Shown: positions 36,528-45,341, numbered from the stretch's first letter. The stretch: DNA of 64,000 nt from Paenibacillus wynnii (GCF_000757885.1 NZ_JQCR01000003.1:124001-188000), one strand, 5' to 3'. Program-made: numbers and translations. Notes: generated by a model not told the origin, from the letters alone.

Positions 36528-37565
36528 ATGGATGAGAATAAGGAGATTAAATGTGTAGTATGGGATCTAGATAACACGGTATGGGATGGCGTCCTCATAG
36601 AATCCAATGATGTGCAGCTCAAACCGGACATTGTCCAGATCATCAGAACACTGGATGAGAGGGGAATCCTTAACTCCATTTCGAGTAAAAATGACTATGA
36701 TCTAGCTATGGCAAAACTTGAAGAATTTGGTTTGAATGATTACTTTCTATATCCAGAAATTCATTGGAATGCGAAATCTTTTGCCTTGGAACAAATTCAG
36801 AAAAATATCAACTTTGGGATGGATGCCATTCTCTTTGTGGATGATCAAGAATTCGAATTGGAGGAGGTGAAAAATGTTCATCCCTTGGTAAATTGCCTTA
36901 ATTCAAGCGAATATCTGACACTTTTAACAAACCCTCGGTTGAGTCCAAGATTTATAACTGTGGATTCGGCCCGTAGGCGCAAAATGTATCAAGATGACTA
37001 CAAGAGGAAGCAAGCAGAAAGTGAATACCAAGGACCCTCAGACGCTTTTTTGGCTTCACTCAACATGAAATTCTCCATCTACCCTGCTGAATTAGATGAT
37101 TTGAAACGGTCCGAAGAACTTACTATAAGAACAAATCAGTTGAATGCCACAGGTAAAACGTTTAGTTACGATGAATTAAATGCGTTGAGAATATCTGATG
37201 ATTATCAGCTGCTTGTCTGTGAATTGGAAGACAAATATGGAACCTATGGGAAAATCGGCTTGGCCCTAATCCATATGGGAGAAGAATATTGGAGACTTGA
37301 GATGATGCTGATGTCATGCAGGGTGATTTCAAGAGGAGTGGGTACCGTTCTACTCACTCATATTATGAAACAAGCTAAGAAGCAAAACAAAATTCTACTG
37401 GCGGATTTTCGGGATACCGGACGTAACCGGATGATGAATGTAAGCTTCCGATTTGCCGGGTTTCGTGAAAAAACCTCAGATGAGAATGGGAATGTTGTGT
37501 TTGAGCATGATCTGAACAACATCATGAATTTTCCTGACTATATAGAACTCTCCATCAATGAATAA
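36528..37565 (+). CDS. FkbH-like HAD-family protein (glyceryl-ACP synthesis)
   Basis: Takes the three-carbon unit of 1,3-bisphosphoglycerate and loads it as a glyceryl group on a dedicated ACP, removing phosphate. The 345-residue product has the HAD motif DLDNT (about residues 12-16), FVDDQEFE (about 105-112) and the C-terminal GNAT-like half (RGVGTVLLTHI), the layout of FkbH proteins. The ATG at 36528 lies 7 bases after GAGAGGA; ATG 36522 is only one base away from it. Between the FkbK-like and FkbJ-like genes, it completes an extender-unit cassette. Confidence 0.9.
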   Translation: MDENKEIKCVVWDLDNTVWDGVLIESNDVQLKPDIVQIIRTLDERGILNSISSKNDYDLAMAKLEEFGLNDYFLYPEIHWNAKSFALEQIQKNINFGMDAILFVDDQEFELEEVKNVHPLVNCLNSSEYLTLLTNPRLSPRFITVDSARRRKMYQDDYKRKQAESEYQGPSDAFLASLNMKFSIYPAELDDLKRSEELTIRTNQLNATGKTFSYDELNALRISDDYQLLVCELEDKYGTYGKIGLALIHMGEEYWRLEMMLMSCRVISRGVGTVLLTHIMKQAKKQNKILLADFRDTGRNRMMNVSFRFAGFREKTSDENGNVVFEHDLNNIMNFPDYIELSINE

Positions 37566-37589
37566 ATTTTATTTTCCAAGGAGGATTTT

Positions 37590-37847
37590 ATGAATTATCG
37601 AGACGAAATTAGAACATTTATTGGTGAAAACTTATCCATTGATAGTGACGAGGTTGTGTTTTCAGACGATGATAATTATTTTGAACTCAGATTCGTGAAT
37701 TCCCTTTTTGCCATGAGATTAGTAGATTTTGTGGAACAAAGGTTTGGGGTTGAGATTGAAAATGATGAACTCGATCTTAAGAACTTCAGCACGGTAAATA
37801 ATCTTACAGCTTTGATGAATAAGAAACTATTAATAAAGGAGAATTAG
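37590..37847 (+). CDS. FkbJ/ZmaD-like acyl carrier protein for the extender unit
   Basis: 85 residues with the pantetheine attachment serine (Ser38) in FVNSLFAMRLV, the form typical of FkbJ-type ACPs rather than of PKS or fatty-acid ACPs (which have GxDSL). It follows the FkbH-like gene by 24 bases, with AAGGAGG in front. It should carry the glyceryl to hydroxymalonyl intermediates. Confidence 0.88.
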   Translation: MNYRDEIRTFIGENLSIDSDEVVFSDDDNYFELRFVNSLFAMRLVDFVEQRFGVEIENDELDLKNFSTVNNLTALMNKKLLIKEN

Positions 37848-37850
37848 TCG

Positions 37851-38681
37851 ATGAAAAGTAATAATAAGTATCTCTATTTATATTTGGGCATTTCCTTTGC
37901 CGTATGTTGGGGAATTGCCATTGCCTTCATTCTCTTTGAAGATTTCCTTGTTCCACTCACCGGAGAACTTACATTAATGCATCCGTTGGCTATTATTGCT
38001 TTGTATTCACCTTCAATTGCCGGAATTATTACATATTATGTTATGGGTGGAACCGAAGCTTTAAAAGGACTATTCTCCAAACTTATTCCGAGAAAGCAAG
38101 ACTTGGTCTGGTTTCCTATCATTTTAGGAATTTTTATACTCTTTGGTTTGACGATGCATTATGGTTCCTTGCTGTTTGGATTACCAGTCCCGGATATCAC
38201 CTTCACTGTTCCAGAAATGTTTATAGCGGCCTTGGTAAACTTCATTAAAGAAACAGGGTTGATCGGTGGAGTTTTCGGATGGATCGGATTTTTATTACCG
38301 TTCTTACAAGGGAAATTTAAGAATAACATTACAAGTGCGTTACTAACCGGTTTTCTATTTGGACTGTGGGTCCTCCCAGGTTACATTATTTCTTCGTTCG
38401 GAACATCGACATCCTACTTATTTTATGTTGCTCAACTGATGGTTTTTGTGGTCTTTCAAAGCTACATTTTCAACGCCACCAAAGGGAATCTTCTATTCTA
38501 CCTATTTGCTTTCTGGCTTGCTGCGACAGGCAGTCAAATCCAACTGTATTTCTTCAATCCTGATGTACAAAAGCTGCAAATCTCCTACTTTATTATTGCG
38601 GCTGTTGTAATACACTTTGTATTTAAGAAAAGGAACATCGCTCAGCCCTTGCAGGTTTTTCCGGATTTTATAAAAGCTTAA
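37851..38681 (+). CDS. CPBP-like membrane protein with degenerate protease motifs
   Basis: 276 residues with about eight hydrophobic segments spread over the whole length. The layout resembles the CPBP (CAAX protease and bacteriocin-processing) family, but the motifs are altered: the usual EExxxR region reads KETGLIGGVFGW, and the GLxHLP region reads GLWVLP, without the metal-binding histidine. It is therefore probably not an active protease. It starts 4 bases after the ACP stop, inside the biosynthetic operon, so immunity to the product or export are possible roles, unproven. Confidence 0.6.
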   Translation: MKSNNKYLYLYLGISFAVCWGIAIAFILFEDFLVPLTGELTLMHPLAIIALYSPSIAGIITYYVMGGTEALKGLFSKLIPRKQDLVWFPIILGIFILFGLTMHYGSLLFGLPVPDITFTVPEMFIAALVNFIKETGLIGGVFGWIGFLLPFLQGKFKNNITSALLTGFLFGLWVLPGYIISSFGTSTSYLFYVAQLMVFVVFQSYIFNATKGNLLFYLFAFWLAATGSQIQLYFFNPDVQKLQISYFIIAAVVIHFVFKKRNIAQPLQVFPDFIKA

Positions 38682-38711
38682 TGTGCACAATCTGAGTATT
38701 CAGGAGGTCCT

Positions 38712-39458
38712 ATGGAAACCGAAATATTTCAACAATTGAAACCGGGCGCAGGGAAGTGGCAGATGATCTGCTTCCCTTACCTGGGAGGTTATGCGAATTC
38801 CTATCTAGACTTGGCGAATGCTTTGGATGAGGGGTTTGAAGTGTGGTCGTTAAATCCGCCGGGGCATGGGTTAAGCACAAGTGAACCAGTACAGGATATT
38901 GGAATTCTTTTGGACATGTATTACAAGGAATTGCAAGCCATAATCAAACCTCACTGTATCTTTTTGGGTCATAGCATGGGGGGGATCATCGCCTACTTTT
39001 TAGCGCAGCGTCTGCTGAATTCCGGTGATTATAGATCCAATTCTCTCCAGTTAATATTATCTGCTTGCAATACGCCTTGTGAATTTAAGGGGACTAATTA
39101 TTTTAACTTATCCAACGATAAGCTCATTGATCACCTCATTTCTTATGATGGAATTCCGGAGGAACTTATTCATGAGAGAAGCTTGCTAGAATATTTTCTC
39201 CCAGTTATTCGAGCCGATTTCAGAGTATTGGAGACATCTTCGAACCTTGATTTTAGACCGTTAGATATCCCTGTCTCCTTTCTCTGGGGTGAAAATGACA
39301 AAGTAGTCCCTATGGAATCGGTAATCCTGTGGATGAAGTATTTTAGTAATGAAATCAAGTTAGTCCCTATTGAAGGCGGGTCCCATATGTTTATATCCGC
39401 TAAAGCAAAGGTTGTTGCAGAACATCTTGGTGAACTTTTACTTCGACAGACTGTATAA
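38712..39458 (+). CDS. Type II thioesterase
   Basis: 248-residue alpha/beta hydrolase that removes wrong acyl or aminoacyl groups from carrier domains of NRPS/PKS systems. Nucleophile Ser88 in GHSMGG, acid Asp in LWGENDKVVP, and His in EGGSHMFI; N-terminal CFPYLGGYANSY is typical of the RifR/GrsT group. AGGAGGT precedes the ATG. As no thioesterase domain is found at the end of either synthetase, this is the only thioesterase of the cluster; involvement in product release is possible but not usual for this type. Confidence 0.92.
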   Translation: METEIFQQLKPGAGKWQMICFPYLGGYANSYLDLANALDEGFEVWSLNPPGHGLSTSEPVQDIGILLDMYYKELQAIIKPHCIFLGHSMGGIIAYFLAQRLLNSGDYRSNSLQLILSACNTPCEFKGTNYFNLSNDKLIDHLISYDGIPEELIHERSLLEYFLPVIRADFRVLETSSNLDFRPLDIPVSFLWGENDKVVPMESVILWMKYFSNEIKLVPIEGGSHMFISAKAKVVAEHLGELLLRQTV

Positions 39459-39491
39459 ATTTGAACGATTGAAAGGAGTAATGGTAACCGG

Positions 39492-41831
39492 ATGTTATTA
39501 AACATGCTGAAGAAAGATTTCTCCAGAAAAAAGAGCATAACGATTGCATTGTTTATTTTTATTTTGTTATCAGCATTACTTGTCTCGGCGGGTTCAAGCA
39601 TGATCATGGAATTATCTAATTCTTTGAATAACCTATTTACTGCATCAAAAGCTCCGCATTTCGTCCAGATGCATTCCGGAGAATTAAATCAATCGGAAAT
39701 TGATGACTGGACTTCTAAGAATGACCTTGTGAAAGCTCAGCAGACTGTAGAAATGATCAATATAGACGGATCAAATCTATATTTGGGTAACGATACGGAG
39801 TCAGAGAAGAACAGCATTATGGATCTTGATTTTGTTCGGCAGAACACTTCATTCGATTTGTTGCTTAACCTAGAAAGCCAAGTGATCCAACTCTCACGAG
39901 GTGAAATTGCTGTACCTATTTACTATAAGCAGCAGAAAAATATGAATATCGGAGACAAAGTCAAAATCACCACGCCATCCTTTGACATGGAATTCACTGT
40001 GGTCGATTTTGTCCGGGACGTTCAGATGAATCCCTCCATTATTCATTCCAAGCGATTTGTAGTACATAAAGGCGATTTCGAAAAGATTAAGAGTAATCTC
40101 GGTGAAATTGAATACCTGGTTGAATTTCAATTAAATGATTTCAGTAAGCTTAGCGAGTTCAGTAATGCGTACCAATCCTCTAACTTACCCAAGAAGGGGC
40201 CGGCGGTTGACTACAGTTTGTTCAAGACTTTAAATTCAATTACTGATGGTGTTGTAGCGGCGGTTATTATCTTTGTGAGTATTCTTCTAAATGTCATAGC
40301 CATCCTTTGCATCAGGTTTACGATATTGGCAACGATCGAAGAAGATTACAGAGAAATTGGAGTCATGAAGGCGATTGGAATCAGTCAGAGTTATATTAAA
40401 AAGATGTACCTGACAAAGTATGTCGTTATGGCAGCTGCAGCATCTATAATCGGATTCCTGGCCTCCATATTCCTAAACCGTTTGTTCACCGCTAATATTA
40501 TGCTTTATATAGGCACAGCGCCGAAGAGTGTTTTTCAACACTTGATTTCCTTTATTGCTGTAGTCTTGATCTTTTTAATGGTGGTCTTATTCTGCAGCTT
40601 AGTACTCAGAAGGTTCAAAAAGATCTCAACAATAGAAGCTTTGCGGTCTGGAAATATCGGTGATGCAAAGGTCAAGACAGGTTCTCTGCCTCTACACAAA
40701 AGTAAATTCTTTAATATTCCTATCTTCCTTGGAGTAAAGGATGTCTTTCAACGATTTAAGATGTTTAGATTGTTACTGATCGTTTTCTTAGTGAGTTCAT
40801 TTATCATCATCATTCCAGTAAATTTCCTGAACACGATTCAGTCTCCGAGCTTCATCTCCTATATGGGGATAGGCCAAAGTGACATACGGATCGATTTGCG
40901 TCTAACAGACAATATCGTTGAAAGATATAAGGAAATGAACTCTTATATTAAGAACGATAAGGATGTTGCGAAATTTTCTCCACTGGTAACCAGTCAATTT
41001 AAGATGATAAATAATGATGGTGCTCTAGAGAACATCAGTATCGAGACCGGAGACTTTTCTATTTTCCCCTTGGATTATGTTAATGGGAATGCTCCGACAA
41101 GCGACAATGAGATTGCTCTCTCTTATGCCAACAGTAAAGACATGGAGAAGAATGTGGGCGATCAGCTTCAACTAGTAGTCAACGGAACCGAAAATAACAT
41201 GGTGGTTAGCGGTATTTACCAAGACGTGACCAACGGTGGCCGAACAGCCAAGGCACTTATGCCCTTCAATGCGGATGCTGTACTTTGGTATGTAGTCAGT
41301 CTAGATGTATCCGAACATACCGACATCAAGGGGAAGATCGCTGAATATGAAGAAGCATTCTATCCGGCAAAAGTCACCCATCTTCAGGGGTATTTAGACC
41401 AAACCCTAGGGAATACCATTGATCAGCTTAAATTAATCACTATTCTGGCGATTTTGATTGCTATCTTTGTATCCATCTTAATAACATCTTTGTTCTTAAA
41501 AATGTTGGTTGCCAAAGATTACGCTCAAATTGCTATCTTGAAAAGTATTGGATTTACGCTAAGGGATATCCGAATCAAATATGTAACCATGGCGCTACTG
41601 GTACTCAATATCGGGATTATCCTGGGCACTATTGTTTCAAACACGATCGGGCAGAAAATTGTAAGTATCATCCTTTCCTTCTTTGGCGCTTCACAAATTA
41701 AATTCGTTATTGATCCAGTTCAGGCCTACATTCTTTGCCCGCTTGTCTTAATGCTTGTAGTGACGATTACAACATTAATCAGCATTATATCGATCAAAAA
41801 ATCCAGCATTTCTGAGATGATTGTAGAATAG
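39492..41831 (+). CDS. FtsX-type ABC transporter permease
   Basis: 779 residues with two FtsX-like domains, each with three transmembrane segments (near residues 255-380 and 655-770), one N-terminal segment at about 15-32, a further one between the halves (about 425-450), and two large extracytoplasmic regions. The layout is that of antimicrobial-peptide and lipoprotein-type exporters or resistance permeases. ATG at 39492 is 13 bases from AAAGGAG; the ATG nearer to that site (39481) opens a seven-codon frame that stops inside this gene. Its ATPase follows 12 bases later. Export of or self-protection against the lipopeptide is the likely role. Confidence 0.88.
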   Translation: MLLNMLKKDFSRKKSITIALFIFILLSALLVSAGSSMIMELSNSLNNLFTASKAPHFVQMHSGELNQSEIDDWTSKNDLVKAQQTVEMINIDGSNLYLGNDTESEKNSIMDLDFVRQNTSFDLLLNLESQVIQLSRGEIAVPIYYKQQKNMNIGDKVKITTPSFDMEFTVVDFVRDVQMNPSIIHSKRFVVHKGDFEKIKSNLGEIEYLVEFQLNDFSKLSEFSNAYQSSNLPKKGPAVDYSLFKTLNSITDGVVAAVIIFVSILLNVIAILCIRFTILATIEEDYREIGVMKAIGISQSYIKKMYLTKYVVMAAAASIIGFLASIFLNRLFTANIMLYIGTAPKSVFQHLISFIAVVLIFLMVVLFCSLVLRRFKKISTIEALRSGNIGDAKVKTGSLPLHKSKFFNIPIFLGVKDVFQRFKMFRLLLIVFLVSSFIIIIPVNFLNTIQSPSFISYMGIGQSDIRIDLRLTDNIVERYKEMNSYIKNDKDVAKFSPLVTSQFKMINNDGALENISIETGDFSIFPLDYVNGNAPTSDNEIALSYANSKDMEKNVGDQLQLVVNGTENNMVVSGIYQDVTNGGRTAKALMPFNADAVLWYVVSLDVSEHTDIKGKIAEYEEAFYPAKVTHLQGYLDQTLGNTIDQLKLITILAILIAIFVSILITSLFLKMLVAKDYAQIAILKSIGFTLRDIRIKYVTMALLVLNIGIILGTIVSNTIGQKIVSIILSFFGASQIKFVIDPVQAYILCPLVLMLVVTITTLISIISIKKSSISEMIVE

Positions 41832-41842
41832 GGAGGAAATCA

Positions 41843-42610
41843 ATGAATAATATATTAGAGTCAAAAGAACTGAATAAAACATATGTTGTGAATAACAAAA
41901 CTCAGCATAACATTCTTAAAAATGTGAACCTGCAAATCAAAAAGGGTGAATTCGTTTCTGTGATGGGTCCCTCAGGTTCAGGAAAATCAACATTGCTCTA
42001 CAATATTAGCGGAATGGATAATGTGACTTCAGGAAGTGTTTTCTTTAATGGTCATGAAATCTCTGCTTTTTCTGAGAATGAATTGGCTAAATTACGTCTG
42101 AATAAAATGGGATTTATTTTTCAGCACATTCATCTGTTAAAGAATCTAAGCATCTTTGACAATATCATCCTGTCTGCATATATGGCGAAGGTCAGCAGTC
42201 GGGAAAAAATCAATCAAAGAGCTCTTAGATTAATGAAGCAGACTGGAATTTCAGAACTTGCTAATAATGATATTACCCAAGCTTCTGGCGGGCAGCTTCA
42301 GCGGGTAGCCATTTGCAGAGCGCTAATTAATAATCCGGATATTGTGTTTGGTGATGAACCCACAGGTGCCTTGAATTCCAAGTCGGCTAATGAAATCATG
42401 GAAATTCTGGCAGATATCAACCAGGCGGGAACAACGATTATGATTGTGACTCATGATGTTAAAGTTGCTGCAAAAACAGAACGTGTTCTCTTTATGCTGG
42501 ACGGCAATATCATTGCCGAGCATCAGTTAGGCAAATACTCCAAAGAGAAAAATGATATTAAAGCGAGAGAAAACAAACTTTCAAGATGGCTAATGGAAAT
42601 GGGCTTCTAA
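41843..42610 (+). CDS. ABC transporter ATP-binding protein (LolD/MacB type)
   Basis: 255 residues with Walker A GPSGSGKST (about 43-51), Q-loop FQHIHLLKN, signature ASGGQLQR (first residue A in place of L) and Walker B DIVFGDEPTGAL, followed by the H-loop VTHD. The GALNS sequence after Walker B is typical of ATPases that serve FtsX-type permeases. It forms the exporter with the preceding gene and is the last gene of the biosynthetic run. Spacing and ribosome binding site (GGGAGGAAA) support co-transcription. Confidence 0.92.
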   Translation: MNNILESKELNKTYVVNNKTQHNILKNVNLQIKKGEFVSVMGPSGSGKSTLLYNISGMDNVTSGSVFFNGHEISAFSENELAKLRLNKMGFIFQHIHLLKNLSIFDNIILSAYMAKVSSREKINQRALRLMKQTGISELANNDITQASGGQLQRVAICRALINNPDIVFGDEPTGALNSKSANEIMEILADINQAGTTIMIVTHDVKVAAKTERVLFMLDGNIIAEHQLGKYSKEKNDIKARENKLSRWLMEMGF

Positions 42611-42648
42611 AATAATCGACGGAACAATAATAATCAAAGGAAACTATT

Positions 42649-42680
42649 TTGACCGTTGTAGACCGGGGGTCGGTCTACAA
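42649..42680 (+). promoter_or_regulatory. TetR operator overlapping promoter
   Basis: A perfect 10-bp inverted repeat, TTGTAGACCG (42656-42665) and CGGTCTACAA (42671-42680), with a 5-base spacer. The flanks extend the symmetry (ACCG and CGGT) with one bulged base. A TTGACC -35 box at 42649 precedes it, so the dyad lies in the spacer and -10 area. The next gene is a TetR repressor, so autoregulation of the TetR-MFS unit is the simplest reading. Confidence 0.75.
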
Positions 42681-42697
42681 ACGGTGGAGGTATGCTG

Positions 42698-43360
42698 ATG
42701 AGGATTCTAAAAAGGCCGGAAGAACGTAGAAGTGAAATCCTGGATGCTGCTGAGTTTCTCTTTGGCACTAAGGGGTATTCAAAAACTACAGTAAATGACA
42801 TTCTGCGAAGGATTGGAATCGCCAAAGGTACCTTTTACTATTATTTTCAATCCAAAGAAGAAGTCATGGACGCAATAGTAATGCGTTTTATAAACATTGG
42901 GTTGGCAGCTGCAAAAGGGATCGCCGCCAATCCCAAACTTAACTCCCATGAAAAAATATATCAAATTATCATGGCGCAAAATCAGGACAGCGGTCGAAAG
43001 GACCAAATTATTGAACAGCTGCACCGGGTAGATAATGCCGAGATGCATCAGAAAAGCTTAGTTCAAACCATCTTGTTGCTTACTCCCATTCTGGCTGCTG
43101 TTGTTGAACAAGGGATAAAAGAGGGGACGTTCAATACACCTGCTCCGAAAGAAGTGGTTGAGTTTTTATTAGTATCTTCTCAATTTTTACTGGATACAGG
43201 TCTTTTCCAATGGGAGCCAGTGGAAATCATTAAAAAGGCGAAGGCTTTTGCTTATATTATCGAAACAACTTTAGGGGCAGAGAAGGGGAGCTTCAGCTAT
43301 ATACCCAGAATGTATGAGCAGATGGTGAAGGATCAGGTTTCAGCAAGCGAAAGGAAGTGA
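42698..43360 (+). CDS. TetR/AcrR family transcriptional repressor
   Basis: About 220 residues. The N-terminal TetR helix-turn-helix is clear (RSEILDAAEFLF, TTVNDILRRIGIAKGTFYYYF), followed by a divergent ligand-binding helical domain. ATG 42698 has a 7-base spacing to TGGAGG; ATG 42692 is almost touching that site. It probably controls itself and the MFS transporter 7 bases downstream through the dyad in front of it. The ligand is unknown; the product of the neighbouring cluster is one candidate. Confidence 0.9.
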   Translation: MRILKRPEERRSEILDAAEFLFGTKGYSKTTVNDILRRIGIAKGTFYYYFQSKEEVMDAIVMRFINIGLAAAKGIAANPKLNSHEKIYQIIMAQNQDSGRKDQIIEQLHRVDNAEMHQKSLVQTILLLTPILAAVVEQGIKEGTFNTPAPKEVVEFLLVSSQFLLDTGLFQWEPVEIIKKAKAFAYIIETTLGAEKGSFSYIPRMYEQMVKDQVSASERK

Positions 43361-43367
43361 GAAACAG

Positions 43368-44687
43368 TTGGATGTTGTAAATAATAAGTCATATAAGAAG
43401 TTTCTTATTGTGTGGATGGGCCAGATGATATCATCTATCGGGGTGGGTTTGACAGCTTTTTCTCTGGGGGTTTACGCCTTTGAGAAGACAAATACGGCTA
43501 CAAGTGCAGCTCTCATTACCCTATTTTCATTCCTGCCCTCCATTTTATTAAGACCTGTAGGCGGGGTATTGGCAGATCGATATGATCGCCGGGTTATGAT
43601 GATTCTAGGAGATCTGGGTTCTGCTTTAGGGCTTGTATTCATTTTGTTTGTTATGTTGACCGGGGATGTTCAGCTCTGGCAGATCTATGTTGGGGTTACA
43701 ATCAGCTCCATCTTTGCTGCCTTACAAAGTCCGGCTTACAAAGCTTCGGCTACTGACTTATTAACGGATGAGCAATTTTCAAAGGGAAGCGGGTTGGTCC
43801 AATTGGCTGAATCAGCCAAATTCCTGTTCTCGCCAATCATAGCCGGATTTCTACTCAGCGTTACGACGATAGAGAACATTCTAATTATAGATATCTCTAC
43901 ATTTGTGGTTGCTATACTTGCAGTTTTGTTTGTTAAAAAGAATTTACAGACCGTATCTAAAGAATCTGAGAATCAAAATTTCCTTACGGATTTAAAAGAG
44001 GGTTGGAATGCGATTTCGTCTAGTAAGGGGATCTTACTTCTTGTAACTATTATCTCAATTGTTACTTTTTATCTCGGTTTTTTGCAGACTCTGATCGGAC
44101 CGATGATACTGTCGTTTTCGGATGCGAGAACACTTGGAACCTTTCAGTCCGTAAGTGCGATAGGGATGATAATAAGCAGTCTAGTTATCGGCATATTTAG
44201 TGTAAGCAAGAAGTACTCCCGCATGCTGGTACTGGGTATGGTTTTTGCCGGATTATCCTTTTCGTTATTGGGACTAACAACCAACCTTTATTTTATAATA
44301 GGGGCTGGATTCTTATTCCTATCCGCACTGCCATTCATCAACACCAGTGCTGATGTGTTAGTACGGCAGAATATTTCTAATGAAAAACAAGGCAGGGTAT
44401 GGGGCATCATCGGAATACTCTCTCAACTGGGTTTTGTTGTTGCATACAGTCTAGCGGGTTTCCTGGCAGACCATGTATTTAATCCACTATTAGAAGAAGG
44501 GGGACTTCTTGCCCCCAGCATCGGAGAAATTATCGGCACAGGTCCAGGTAGAGGAATTGGACTGTTATTTATTATTGCTGGGGTTTTAGTGATGATATTG
44601 GCCGGTATTACCTCTAGGTTCGAATCCATAAAAAGTTTGGAGAATAGTAGTAGACTTACCCAGTCCGAGCAAGAGGTTCAGGGCTAG
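43368..44687 (+). CDS. MFS efflux transporter
   Basis: 439 residues with twelve hydrophobic segments and the MFS loop motif GGVLADRYDRR after segment 2. The N-terminal half resembles macrolide-efflux and enterobactin-exporter type MFS proteins (MFS_3). TTG start right after the TetR gene, AGGAAGTGAG in front, so it shares the TetR-controlled transcript. A strong terminator follows 34 bases after the stop. Probably drug or metabolite efflux; a link to the biosynthetic cluster is possible but not shown. Confidence 0.88.
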   Translation: MDVVNNKSYKKFLIVWMGQMISSIGVGLTAFSLGVYAFEKTNTATSAALITLFSFLPSILLRPVGGVLADRYDRRVMMILGDLGSALGLVFILFVMLTGDVQLWQIYVGVTISSIFAALQSPAYKASATDLLTDEQFSKGSGLVQLAESAKFLFSPIIAGFLLSVTTIENILIIDISTFVVAILAVLFVKKNLQTVSKESENQNFLTDLKEGWNAISSSKGILLLVTIISIVTFYLGFLQTLIGPMILSFSDARTLGTFQSVSAIGMIISSLVIGIFSVSKKYSRMLVLGMVFAGLSFSLLGLTTNLYFIIGAGFLFLSALPFINTSADVLVRQNISNEKQGRVWGIIGILSQLGFVVAYSLAGFLADHVFNPLLEEGGLLAPSIGEIIGTGPGRGIGLLFIIAGVLVMILAGITSRFESIKSLENSSRLTQSEQEVQG

Positions 44688-44721
44688 GAAACTAAGCTGC
44701 AAACCCTAAATAATTCACCCG

Positions 44722-44750
44722 AAAGAACGGCAGAGATGCCGTTCTTTTTT
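44722..44750 (+). terminator. Rho-independent terminator after the MFS gene
   Basis: AAAGAACGGCA-GAGA-TGCCGTTCTTT, a perfect 11-bp stem with a 4-base loop, followed by T residues. Same core as the hairpins at 5991 and 7346. Confidence 0.92.
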
Positions 44751-45055
44751 ATGATTAATCCGGCTAAAATACCTCAAGTTGTCAAAAGTATTATATTTTT
44801 TATTTATAATTTCTAATTAGGCATATCCGCCAATCACCTTTTTGCTTCTTATTAAGACAGATAGCGAGCCTTCTCACGGGCTGCAAACATGTTGTCCAAG
44901 GGTATAATCATGGATAATCACTCTTTATCGATAAATTGCATGATTTTATGATCCTCTTCGGCAATTTATTTACGACATTTTACACCCATTCCAATTTAAC
45001 CCATTAAATAGTAGTATGTTAAAGCATACATACGAAATATAGGAGGGCTTAATGA
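44751..45055. other. Intergenic region before the small gene at 45056
   Basis: About 305 AT-rich bases. A TATAAT at 44903-44908 may be a -10 box without a good -35. A short dyad GTATG-TTAAAG-CATAC lies at about 45014-45029, just before the ribosome binding site. Confidence 0.4.
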
Positions 45056-45328
45056 GTGAGTCTTATTTTACAATCGGTTGATATGGAAAGACTTGAATGT
45101 TTTTCGAAGGCTATGCAGGCTTATAACGACGAGGCGAATAAGGTATGCAAGGGTTTGGTCACGGTGTGTAAAAAAACAGAGACGGATTATGAGTGGGAAA
45201 TAACCTATTATGGTAAGAGTGTATTTATCAGCTCAGATGAAATTTTAAAAATATTAAATCAAAATAATGATACGAATTACAAAGAAAAATTCAAAGAGCT
45301 TGTAGCGTGGAAATTGAGAGCGGTCTAG
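45056..45328 (+). CDS. Small hypothetical protein
   Basis: 90 residues, soluble, no signal peptide or membrane segment; not recognised. It has an acidic-mixed composition with two cysteines in KVCKGLVTVCKK and a C-terminal helical-looking part. GTG at 45056 is 8 bases from AGGAGGG; the ATG at 45052 opens a nine-codon frame that ends in this gene. Its own promoter region and a good terminator downstream support that it is a real monocistronic gene. Confidence 0.65.
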   Translation: MSLILQSVDMERLECFSKAMQAYNDEANKVCKGLVTVCKKTETDYEWEITYYGKSVFISSDEILKILNQNNDTNYKEKFKELVAWKLRAV

Positions 45329-45341
45329 ACTAAAAGTAGAG

